Below, one piece after another: positions 16,779 to 23,931 of a stretch of 64,000 nt of DNA; the stretch's first letter is position 1, and the number at the start of each line of letters is the position of its first letter. The stretch is from assembly GCA_046351455.1 (NCBI GenBank), contig JAXLYM010000002.1:1-64000 (forward strand), in the 5' to 3' direction. The notes beneath the pieces were generated by a model, which had not been told where the DNA came from, did not search any database, and saw only the letters and a list, made by a program, of their open reading frames with translations. The stretch is from JADJRH01 sp046351455. Its GTDB lineage: Bacteria > Myxococcota_A > Polyangia > Polyangiales > Polyangiaceae. A program made the position numbers and the translations under genes.

Positions 16779-17324
16779 TCAGCTCCCTTCCACCTGACTC
16801 TTGAGCAGCGCGAGCAGCTTCTTGCGGTCGTCCGCGGACAGCTTGCCTTCGCCCGCGAACACGACCTTTCCGTCCTTGCCGACGAGGACGACGCTGCTCT
16901 TGCCCTGGCTCAGCTTGAAGGCCTTCCGGAAAGAGCCAGTCCAGTCGCAGTAAATCGTGGTGCCGACCTTCTTGGACTCCTCGCGAATGGCGTCCTTCAC
17001 GAAGCCCTTCACCGGCCAGAAGTCGTACGCCGTCACGTCCGCCACGGCGGCGAGCGCGATCTTGGACTTGTACTTGTCGCCCTTCGCGAGCTCGCTGAGC
17101 TCCTTCTTCAGCTCGGAGTTCTGCGTCGCGGTGTCGCGATCTTCGTACACGATCAAGAGGGGCTTTCCCTTGATGCTCTTGGTCTCCAGCGTCTTGCCGT
17201 CCGCGTCTTCGACCTTGCCCTCGGGCATGGCGTCTCCGACGGTGGGGAGGGCAAGAGCGTGAGTCGAACCGCCCACGGTGGCGGCGAGTGCGGCGGCGGC
17301 GATCTTGCTCCGGAACGAAGCCAT
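16779..17324 (-). CDS. Exported redoxin-like protein without catalytic cysteines
   Basis: This 181-residue protein has a thioredoxin/redoxin-like layout. A signal peptide (about 1-23, FRSKIAAAALAATVGGSTHA) precedes LPTVGDAMPEGKVEDADGK and KGKPLLIVYEDRDTA, where a redoxin would have its CxxC. Here no Cys is present, so it cannot act as a normal disulphide reductase. The only Cys is in TIYCDWTGSFRKAF. It ends VVLVGKDGKVVFAGEGKL, the usual redoxin C-terminal strands. I chose the ATG at 17324, preceded by GGAGG, over a longer frame starting upstream of the promoter. A near-consensus promoter lies in front, with an operator-like repeat shared with crtD. Convergent with the carH-like gene (42 bp apart). 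Function unknown. Confidence 0.72.
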   Translation of the reverse strand: MASFRSKIAAAALAATVGGSTHALALPTVGDAMPEGKVEDADGKTLETKSIKGKPLLIVYEDRDTATQNSELKKELSELAKGDKYKSKIALAAVADVTAYDFWPVKGFVKDAIREESKKVGTTIYCDWTGSFRKAFKLSQGKSSVVLVGKDGKVVFAGEGKLSADDRKKLLALLKSQVEGS

Positions 17325-17351
17325 GCGAACCTCCAGTTGGCGAACGCAACT

Positions 17352-17380
17352 TGTATAACGGTTGGACAAAACATTGTCAA
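17352..17380 (-). promoter_or_regulatory. Consensus promoter with CarH-type repeats for the redoxin gene
   Basis: On the minus strand TTGACA (17380-17375), 17 bases, TATACA (17357-17352) form a near-perfect sigma70 promoter about 30 bases upstream of the ATG. Read on the plus strand the same DNA is TTGGACAAAACATTGTCAAG, closely matching the crtD element CTGGACAAATGATGGTCACA. A shared regulator is likely. Confidence 0.65.
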
Positions 17381-17661
17381 GCGTACAACATCCGGCTTTT
17401 TCGGGGCACGGGGGCATCTGTCCAGCTTTCGTTCACCCCGAGGCCCTCCCCTACCCCGACGCCTGGTCTCGGGCGTGACTGGGCTCTTCGGCGCATGGCT
17501 CTTCGTCGACAAGGCACCTCCGACCTCGCCGACATGGCACCTCCCGCGCGATAGGCTGTCTTGCCGCGCTGCGTGAGGTGGAGGGGAGGCTGCTCCTCGG
17601 GGAGGCTCGCTGATCGGGGAAGTCGACGGCGGACCCTGCCGTGCCCTATCGTCAGCGGCCA
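17381..17661. other. Intergenic region between redoxin and TRAP genes
   Basis: The gene-free stretch is 337 bases (17325-17661). Its left part holds the redoxin promoter. The rest shows only a short direct repeat, GGCACCTCC at about 17512 and 17540. No convincing gene or clear promoter for the TRAP operon was found. Confidence 0.4.
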
Positions 17662-18993
17662 ATGGCGAAGAAGAAGACGAAGCGCCACGGGGCCGATGGC
17701 AAAGGTGCGTCGGCGGAACGAGGCGGCGCCGAGAGCGACGTCGACAAGGACGGCCTCCCACCGGACGAAGGCGAGCGCGAAGAAGAGGCCGCGACGGCGG
17801 CAGACGGCGACGCCGAGAAGGCCGCGGAGGAGGCTCCGAAGGCCGCGCGCGCCGCGTCGGACGGCGGCGACAAGAGCCCTCCGGCGCCCTCGAAAGGCGG
17901 GGCCGCGGGCTCACCGAACGGCGCGGCGTGGGGCGCTCCGCTCGCTCGGTTCGAGAACGCGTGGACCCGGTTCGAGACGCGGCTCATCACGGGGGTGCTC
18001 GTCGCGCAGCTGCTCGTGATGGTGCTGTGGGTGCTGCTGTCCGGGCTCGCTTCGCCGGTGCAATCCGGGAACGCGTCCGGCCTCGTGATGCGCGCCGTGA
18101 TCGGGATGTCGGCGCTCGGATCGCTCGGGTGGCTCGGCACGAAGACGCAGAGCCTCAACGTGCGGCGCGGCGCGACGATCCTCGGGATCTTGGTCGGCGC
18201 GCTGACGGCCGGGCTCTGGCGCACGGTGGGCGTCGACTACTTCGACAACCTGCGATCGTGGCTGCAAGAGGGCTCCGTGCTGACGCTGATGGGCGGGCTG
18301 CGCGGGCTCGCGACGCGGCTCACGCTGTGGCTGGCGCTGCTCGGCGGATCGCTCGCGACGGGCGCGGGCAAGCACATCAACATCGACGTCATCTTCCGCT
18401 TCGTGCCGCCGCGCGTGCGGCTGCCGATCGCGGTGCTCAACTACCTCGCGGCCGCGCTGATGTGCTTCGCGGCGGTGTGGGGCTTCTTCGATCACATCGC
18501 GATCGAGTCGTTCGGCGCGAAGGCCGAGGACACGGCGAGCGCGAAGATCGACGTGTCGCTCGCGCGGATGGGCGATCACTTCTTCCTCACGCGAAAGCAG
18601 ATGGGGATCGATCTGCGCGCGCTGCCGCACGTGATCTCGGGCGATCGCTACGATCAATGGATGAGCGCGAAGGCCTGGAACGAGTGGGTGAAGGGCGCCG
18701 ACTTCGAGGCTCGGTATCCGAAGGAGGAGGTGGAGACGATCCTCGTGCCGGACGACGCGCCCCCGCACGCGCCGCTCGTCGTGTCGCCGGACGGCGAGGC
18801 CACGCGCGGGATCCTCGTGCACGATCTCTCGCTGGTGTTCCCGTTCGGGATGCTGGCGATCGCGCTGCGCTTCGTCCTGCGGGCGCTGCTCGCGCTGTCG
18901 CGGCAGATCGAGATCGACCCGGACGCGGCGCACAAGGAAGAGGTCGGGCACGCGCATGACGCCCCGGCCGAGCCGAAGAAAGAGGGTGTGTGA
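17662..18993 (+). CDS. TRAP transporter small permease (DctQ-like) with long soluble insert
   Basis: The small membrane subunit of a tripartite ATP-independent periplasmic transporter. It is 443 residues, far larger than the usual ~170. An acidic/Lys/Ala-rich disordered cytoplasmic tail fills residues 1-95. The four helices expected for DctQ can be seen (about 112-135, 155-172, 222-240, 380-400), including the conserved GAGKHINIDVIFRFVPPRVR segment, where the usual family motif contains H-I-x-V/D. A soluble insert of about 130 residues lies before the last helix (DTASAKIDVSLARM to IVPD-region). The ATG at 17662 is preferred over a frame start 21 bases upstream. The stop overlaps the large-permease start (TGATG). 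Substrate unknown. Confidence 0.82.
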   Translation: MAKKKTKRHGADGKGASAERGGAESDVDKDGLPPDEGEREEEAATAADGDAEKAAEEAPKAARAASDGGDKSPPAPSKGGAAGSPNGAAWGAPLARFENAWTRFETRLITGVLVAQLLVMVLWVLLSGLASPVQSGNASGLVMRAVIGMSALGSLGWLGTKTQSLNVRRGATILGILVGALTAGLWRTVGVDYFDNLRSWLQEGSVLTLMGGLRGLATRLTLWLALLGGSLATGAGKHINIDVIFRFVPPRVRLPIAVLNYLAAALMCFAAVWGFFDHIAIESFGAKAEDTASAKIDVSLARMGDHFFLTRKQMGIDLRALPHVISGDRYDQWMSAKAWNEWVKGADFEARYPKEEVETILVPDDAPPHAPLVVSPDGEATRGILVHDLSLVFPFGMLAIALRFVLRALLALSRQIEIDPDAAHKEEVGHAHDAPAEPKKEGV

Positions 18994-20711
18994 TGCGCGC
19001 TCTCATCGGCATCCTCATCGCGATCCTCGCGCTCATCGGCACGCCGCTGTTCGCGATCATGGGCGGCACCAGCGAGGTCTTGTGGCTCACGCACGCGCAG
19101 GAGAACCTCCAGAAGCTGCGGTTCATCGCGCCGGACGTGCTGTCGGAGGCCTTCGCCGGATCTCCGATCCTCGTCACGATCCCGCTGTTCACGTTCGTCG
19201 GCTACCTGATGGCCGAGTCGAAGACGCCGGACCGCATCGTGCGCGCTTCGTCGGCGTTCTTCGGGTGGATGCCGGGCGGGCTCGCGATCGTGTGCATCGT
19301 GGCCTCGGCCTTCTTCACGACGCTGACGGGCGGCTCCGGCGTGACGATCGTCGCGATCGGCGGGCTGCTCTATCCGGCGCTGCGCAAGCAGGGATATCCG
19401 CACGCGTACGCGCTCGGGCTCGTGACGACGGGCGGCTCGCTGGGGCTCCTCCTGCCTCCTTCGCTGCCGATCCTGGTGTACGCGCTGGTCGCGGGCATCG
19501 ACTTCAACGTGGCGTTCAAGGCCGCGCTGGGGCCCGGGATCATGATCATGCTCATGCTCGCGGCGCACGCGATCTACACCGGCGCGAAGTACAACGTGCC
19601 GCGATCGAAGCCGAATTTCCGCGAAATGGGCGAGGCCATCTGGCTCATGAAGTGGGAGCTGGGGCTGCCGGTCGTGATCCTCGGCGGGCTCGGGACGGGG
19701 CTCACGTCGCTCGACGAGAGCGCGGCGGCGGCGGCTGTATACGCGTTGTTGATCGAGGTGTTCGTCTACAAGGATCTCGACCTCAAGAAGGACGTTCCGC
19801 GGGTCGCGAAGGCGTCGATGTCGCTGGCGGGCGCGATCATCCTGATCCTCTCGATGGCGAACGCGCTGATGAACTTCGTGAAGGATCAGCGCATCCCCGA
19901 CAAGCTCCTGGAGGCGATGATCGGGCTCGGGCTGACGGAGACGTGGCAGTTCCTCATCGTGCTCAACATCTTCCTGCTCGTGCTCGGCATGCTGATGGAA
20001 GGGTTCAGCGCGATCCTGGTGGCGGTGCCGCTCATCCTGCCGTTCGCGGCGCGGTTCAACCTGCAGCCGTTCCACCTCGCGGTCATGTTCCTCCTCAACC
20101 TGGAGATCGCGTATTGCGCGCCGCCTCTGGGCCTGAACCTGTTCATCGCGAGCTTCCGGTTCGAGAAGCCTCTCGTGTCGCTTTATCGGGTGGTGTTGCC
20201 GTTCACAGGCATCTTGTTCGCGGGGCTGCTCATCGTGATGTACGTCCCGCGGGTCTCCACGCTCGCGGTGCAGGCGGATATCGACAAGGCGTATGCGAAC
20301 GCGGCGGCGCATAAAGAGGCTCCGCGGGAGGCGTGGCTGCTCCAGTGCGTGCAGGAGGACCGGTCCAATCCGGTGCCGTGCACGGCGGAGGACAAGAAGA
20401 AGTTCGGGCTCGACGGGACGCTGAACCCGTACGAACCGGATGGCGGATCCAAGCAGATCGTGGTGCAGAAGGACGAGCCGGGGATGGGGCCGGGGGACAC
20501 GACGGGCGGCTCCACCACGACCGGCGGCGACTCCGATGATGACCTGTTCAAGCAGATGATGGGCGCCGGCTCCAGCACGACGACGGGCACCGAGACTGGC
20601 ACGCAGACAGGCTCCACCACGACGGGCGGGAGCGACGACGACGACCTGTTCCGGCAGATGATGAACGCCGGATCGAGCACCACGACGAACACGACCACCA
20701 CGACGCCGTGA
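18993..20711 (+). CDS. TRAP transporter large permease (DctM-like) with repeat-bearing C-terminal tail
   Basis: The transport subunit of the TRAP system, 572 residues from ATG 18993 (a GTG sits just before it). About twelve hydrophobic segments are visible. Family motifs include FFTTLTGGSGVTIVAIGGLLYP, given here in part as TGGSGVTIVAIGG, and TGGSLGLLLPPSLPILVYAL, the cation/substrate region, later EIAYCAPPLGLNLF. After the last helix (about 415-440) there is a hydrophilic, probably periplasmic or cytoplasmic tail of about 130 residues containing two copies of DDDLF(K/R)QMM(G/N)AGSS separated by Gly/Thr-rich linkers. Such a tail is not part of DctM. It might dock a T-component. Energy coupling is presumably Na+/H+ driven. 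Confidence 0.88.
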   Translation: MRALIGILIAILALIGTPLFAIMGGTSEVLWLTHAQENLQKLRFIAPDVLSEAFAGSPILVTIPLFTFVGYLMAESKTPDRIVRASSAFFGWMPGGLAIVCIVASAFFTTLTGGSGVTIVAIGGLLYPALRKQGYPHAYALGLVTTGGSLGLLLPPSLPILVYALVAGIDFNVAFKAALGPGIMIMLMLAAHAIYTGAKYNVPRSKPNFREMGEAIWLMKWELGLPVVILGGLGTGLTSLDESAAAAAVYALLIEVFVYKDLDLKKDVPRVAKASMSLAGAIILILSMANALMNFVKDQRIPDKLLEAMIGLGLTETWQFLIVLNIFLLVLGMLMEGFSAILVAVPLILPFAARFNLQPFHLAVMFLLNLEIAYCAPPLGLNLFIASFRFEKPLVSLYRVVLPFTGILFAGLLIVMYVPRVSTLAVQADIDKAYANAAAHKEAPREAWLLQCVQEDRSNPVPCTAEDKKKFGLDGTLNPYEPDGGSKQIVVQKDEPGMGPGDTTGGSTTTGGDSDDDLFKQMMGAGSSTTTGTETGTQTGSTTTGGSDDDDLFRQMMNAGSSTTTNTTTTTP

Positions 20712-20756
20712 TCCGGAGCTTTCGCCCACGCGAGCTCGGGTGAAAGGGGGGGTTCC

Positions 20757-21752
20757 TTGAAGCGACGACTGACCTCTTCGATAGGCGTCCTCGGGACAGC
20801 GCTCCTCGCGAGCGCCATCTCGGGGACGGCCGCGCGCGCGGAGGACTGGCCGCCTCCGCTGCCGGCGCACAGGCTCCTTCTGACGAGCGTGTTCGGGGCG
20901 AGCTACAATCCGGAGGGGGCCGAGGAGATGGTGCGGTTCGGAGATCAGATGTTGCTCTACCGGAGCGACAGTGATCTGTTCCGCGACAACTACGTGTTCG
21001 TGGGGGTGAATCCGCGCATCAACCCGACGTCGACGCGGCTCGGGCCGGCGATCGAGATCCAGCCGCTCAGCGTGCTGAATTTCCGGCTCAACGTGGAGTA
21101 CGTGGATTACTTCGGGTCGCTCGGGACGGTGCAGTCGTTCCCGTCGGCGCTGTCGGATTTTTCGTCGGCGACGATGGGGCGCAACGAGGCGCAGGGGAAG
21201 AACTACGGGGCGAGCGGTCTGCGGGTGTCGTTCACGGCCTTCTCGCAGATGAAGGTCGGGCCGGTCGCGCTCCGGGACGGGTTCACGCTCGAATACTTAT
21301 CGATCGATCTCCGCGGGCCGGATCGGGTGTTCTTCGAGCCGGCGTACGACACCGTGGTTCCGCGGCACGGCAAGGTCATCACGAACGATCTGGACCTGTT
21401 CTATCTGGTCGATATGCCAAGGGGCGGGTTCTTCCGGCACGGGTGGATCGCCGCCGGGGTCCGCTACACGATGCTCAAACCCTATTTCGACAGCGTCGAT
21501 GTGCGGCCCGGAGAAGACTCTGCCACGGCCGCGAATGACATGCACCGCGTGGGGCCGCTCGTGGCGTTCACGTTGTTCGATGACGGGCCGAGCACGTTCC
21601 ACGAGCCGATGATCGTGGCGATGGCGCAGTGGTACGCCGCGCACCGGAACCGCACCGGCCGCGACGTGGACCAGGCGATCCCCTACGGGGTGCTCGCGTT
21701 CATCTTCCAGTCGGACGTGTGGACTTCCGGGCGAGATGGGCTGTCGAGATAA
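20757..21752 (+). CDS. Exported outer-membrane-like protein of unknown function
   Basis: This 331-residue protein begins with TTG (20757), supported by a GGGGGG Shine-Dalgarno-like run four bases upstream. A signal peptide is clear (1-27, LLASAISGTAARA cleavage). The mature part alternates polar and hydrophobic residues with many aromatic ends (VLNFRLNVEYVDYFG, GFTLEYLSIDL, DLFYLVDMP), suggesting a beta-barrel. The C-terminus, VLAFIFQSDVWTSGRDGLSR, lacks the classical terminal Phe. Its tandem placement 45 bp after the TRAP large permease suggests that it is the outer-membrane part of the same uptake system, which is inference. It is convergent with the TatT-like gene, 2 bp apart. I do not recognise a named family. 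Confidence 0.65.
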   Translation: MKRRLTSSIGVLGTALLASAISGTAARAEDWPPPLPAHRLLLTSVFGASYNPEGAEEMVRFGDQMLLYRSDSDLFRDNYVFVGVNPRINPTSTRLGPAIEIQPLSVLNFRLNVEYVDYFGSLGTVQSFPSALSDFSSATMGRNEAQGKNYGASGLRVSFTAFSQMKVGPVALRDGFTLEYLSIDLRGPDRVFFEPAYDTVVPRHGKVITNDLDLFYLVDMPRGGFFRHGWIAAGVRYTMLKPYFDSVDVRPGEDSATAANDMHRVGPLVAFTLFDDGPSTFHEPMIVAMAQWYAAHRNRTGRDVDQAIPYGVLAFIFQSDVWTSGRDGLSR

Positions 21753-21754
21753 GG

Positions 21755-22681
21755 CTAGAAGCCGCAGGACTTCATGCGCTCTTTGCCGAGGTAGCGGGCG
21801 GCGCGGCGCTTCGCGATCGTGTTCTGGAGGCGCTGCGCAGGCAGGGTGTCGCCGGCGCTCACCACCTCGTTGAGGGTCTTCACGTAGCCCTCCTTGTCGC
21901 CCTTCATGCAGTAGTATTTCGCGGCCATCTGCACTTTGGGCAACAAGGCTCCACCCTTCGTGATCTCGATGGCTCGGTCGAAGTGCTTCTTCGACTCGTC
22001 GAGCTCCGCGGTCGCGGTGCGCGCGTGGTAACTGCCCAGCACGACATGGACGTTGCCGTAGCCGTACGTCTCGTCGAGCTGCTCCACCTTCTCCAGGATG
22101 GCCACTCCCACGAACAGGCTGCCCACGAACTCGGGGTTGTCTTTTCCGGCGTTCGCGCGGGCGATCCAGGCGTATCCGAGCCAGAAGAGGTCACCGGCGT
22201 CGTCCTTGTCGAACGGCTTCAGCCACTCTTTCATGGTGGTGTCGTTCTTCTGGGCGGCGGCAAATCCGGGGCTCTTCTTCTCCACGAGCTGCGTGCCGTA
22301 ATGGATCGCGCGGTCGTAGCCGGCGATCGTGCGCGATTGCTGGTAGAGGAAAGCGGGGCTGTCGAGGCCGTCTCGGTCTTCCGCCGCCTCCATCTCGTCT
22401 TCGATGAAGCCGAAGGTCGCGCCGGTCCAGCCTTTCGTGAGGAGGAAGAGAGCGTCCTTGTTCTCGGGAGAGAGGAGGCGCATCCCCTCGAACTGCGCGA
22501 GGCCCGCGAAGGCCGCGGCGTTCGCGACCTCGTAGTCGCCGACCGTGTCCACGGCCGTGGAGCCGCGGCGCGTGCCCTCGATCTGGCCGTCGGTGAGCAT
22601 CTGTTTGATGCACCCCGTGGTCCCCAACGAAAGCGCCCCGACGAGCGCGCACACCGGCCCGATGCCCGCGAAGATCTTCAT
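21755..22681 (-). CDS. TRAP-associated T-component (TatT-like) lipoprotein
   Basis: This 308-residue lipoprotein resembles TatT/Tp0956, the tetratricopeptide-repeat partner of P-component proteins in TPAT systems. A lipobox is present (LSLGTTGC, Cys24). The remainder is mostly amphipathic helix pairs, including the region AAAFAGLAQFEGMRLLSPEN, the conserved block DAGDLFWLGYAWIARANAGK, and VHVVLGSYHARTA. In Treponema the T-component forms a trimer that binds three P-components in the periplasm. It is convergent to the TRAP permease operon rather than co-transcribed. No solute-binding P-component (DctP) is present in the window, so it must lie elsewhere. Confidence 0.8.
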   Translation of the reverse strand: MKIFAGIGPVCALVGALSLGTTGCIKQMLTDGQIEGTRRGSTAVDTVGDYEVANAAAFAGLAQFEGMRLLSPENKDALFLLTKGWTGATFGFIEDEMEAAEDRDGLDSPAFLYQQSRTIAGYDRAIHYGTQLVEKKSPGFAAAQKNDTTMKEWLKPFDKDDAGDLFWLGYAWIARANAGKDNPEFVGSLFVGVAILEKVEQLDETYGYGNVHVVLGSYHARTATAELDESKKHFDRAIEITKGGALLPKVQMAAKYYCMKGDKEGYVKTLNEVVSAGDTLPAQRLQNTIAKRRAARYLGKERMKSCGF

Positions 22682-22734
22682 CCTCGCGTTTTACACGGAA
22701 GCGTGGCTGTCGGGGAAATTATGCGGCTTCCGAC

Positions 22735-23028
22735 TCAGCCTTTGGGGAAGGCTTTTCGGACGGGGGAGACTTCGAGATCCGCGTACACGCCGCCTTTGAC
22801 GTAGGGATCTTCGTGGGCGATGCGCTTCGCTTCGTCGAGATCGGCCGCTTCCAGGATGATCACGACGCCGTTCGACATCGTGCGATCGTGACTCTGGATC
22901 GGGCCGGCGAACACGATCTTGCCCGCGTCGTGCAATGACTCGATGTACGCGACGTGGGCAGTGCGGTGCTCGTTGCGGCGCGCGGTGCCGTCCGCGGCGT
23001 CGTGTCCGAGGATGACGAACAGGGCCAT
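22735..23028 (-). CDS. YciI-like protein
   Basis: This 97-residue protein has the ferredoxin-like dimeric alpha/beta-barrel fold of the YciI family. Family features are the strand FVILGHDAADG, the helix RTAHVAYIESLHDAG, then IVFAGPIQSHD, VVIILEAADLDEAKRIAHEDPYV in part, and the conserved His and Asp residues near the active-site pocket. It starts two bases after the LsrF-type aldolase stop, so they form one operon. YciI proteins include dehydrochlorinases and isomerase-like enzymes. LsrG, the normal partner of LsrF, also adopts a dimeric alpha/beta barrel, so a substituting isomerase role is possible but speculative. Confidence 0.85.
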   Translation of the reverse strand: MALFVILGHDAADGTARRNEHRTAHVAYIESLHDAGKIVFAGPIQSHDRTMSNGVVIILEAADLDEAKRIAHEDPYVKGGVYADLEVSPVRKAFPKG

Positions 23029-23030
23029 GT

Positions 23031-23813
23031 TCAGCCGACCATCTTCTGGAACTCGGTCCAGGCCTGCGCGTCGGTGAGGCCTTCGTGCACGATCATGCGG
23101 ACCGTGCGGATCATCTGCACCGGCCAGCGCGACTGGAAGATGTTGCGGCCCATGTCGACGCCCGCGGCGCCGTCGCTCACCGCGGCGTACGCGAGCTTCA
23201 GGGCGTCGCGCTCTTCGATCTTCTTGCCGCCCGCGATCACGATCGGCACCGGACAGCCGGCCACGACCTTGTCGAATCCATCGCAGTGATAGGTCTTCAC
23301 CACGTGGGCCCCGATCTCGGCGCAGATGCGCGTCGCGAGGCCGAGGTAGCGCGCGTCACGCACCATCTCCTTGCCGACCGCCGTCACCGCGAGCACCGGG
23401 ATGCCGTATTTCTGGCCGTCGTCGCAGAGCTTGGAGAGGTTCGTGATCGTCTGCTTCTCGTTCGCGGAGCCGACGAACACGCTGATCGCCATCGCGGAGG
23501 CGTTGAGGCGAATGGCATCCTCCGTGGACACCGTGAGCTCCTCGTTGGAGAGGTCGTCCTTGAGGACGCTGGTGCCGCCGGAGACGCGGAGGACGATGGG
23601 GATGCGGACGTTCGCGTCCACGGAGGCGCGCAGCACGCCGCGAGTCAGCATCAGCGAGTCGGCGTACGGGAGGAGCGGCGCCACGACGTCGCGCGGCTTC
23701 TCCAGGCCTGTCGTGGGGCCCTGGAAATAGCCGTGATCCACTGCCAGCATGACGCAGCGGCCGTTCTTCGGCGACAAGATGCCGGCCAATCGGTTCTTCA
23801 TCCCGTAATCCAT
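23031..23813 (-). CDS. lsrF: LsrF-type class I aldolase/thiolase
   Basis: This is a Schiff-base aldolase of 260 residues closely resembling LsrF, which cleaves 3-hydroxy-5-phosphonooxypentane-2,4-dione in AI-2 processing. Characteristic blocks are VMLAVDHGYFQGPTTGLE, VLRVSGGTSVLKDDLSNE, and VAGCPVPIVIAGGKKIEERD, where the Lys in the PIVIAGGKK region and Lys of HVVKTYH are the catalytic candidates; it ends GVDMGRNIFQS. I chose ATG 23813, preceded by AGGAGA, over an earlier frame start. It lies downstream of a rhamnulose-phosphate aldolase/SDR fusion (118 bp) and immediately before YciI. No lsrK, lsrR or lsr transporter is in view, so the physiological substrate may be another deoxy-sugar phosphate. 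Confidence 0.85.
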   Translation of the reverse strand: MDYGMKNRLAGILSPKNGRCVMLAVDHGYFQGPTTGLEKPRDVVAPLLPYADSLMLTRGVLRASVDANVRIPIVLRVSGGTSVLKDDLSNEELTVSTEDAIRLNASAMAISVFVGSANEKQTITNLSKLCDDGQKYGIPVLAVTAVGKEMVRDARYLGLATRICAEIGAHVVKTYHCDGFDKVVAGCPVPIVIAGGKKIEERDALKLAYAAVSDGAAGVDMGRNIFQSRWPVQMIRTVRMIVHEGLTDAQAWTEFQKMVG

Positions 23814-23931
23814 CGGTCTCTCCTGGTGTGGCCGGGGGGAACGCCGCGGCCAATGCAGAGGGATTGCCCGCTTCCCACGCGGCGTCAAGCCGCGCCGTCG
23901 GGGCGTGAAAACGCCTACAAAACGAGAGGAT

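Noticed and set aside
20719..20746. Hairpin CTTTCGCCC / GGGTGAAAG between DctM and the outer-membrane-like gene as a terminator
   Set aside because: The stem contains a mismatch pair, has no T run, and runs into the Shine-Dalgarno of the next gene; it may simply be part of a leader.
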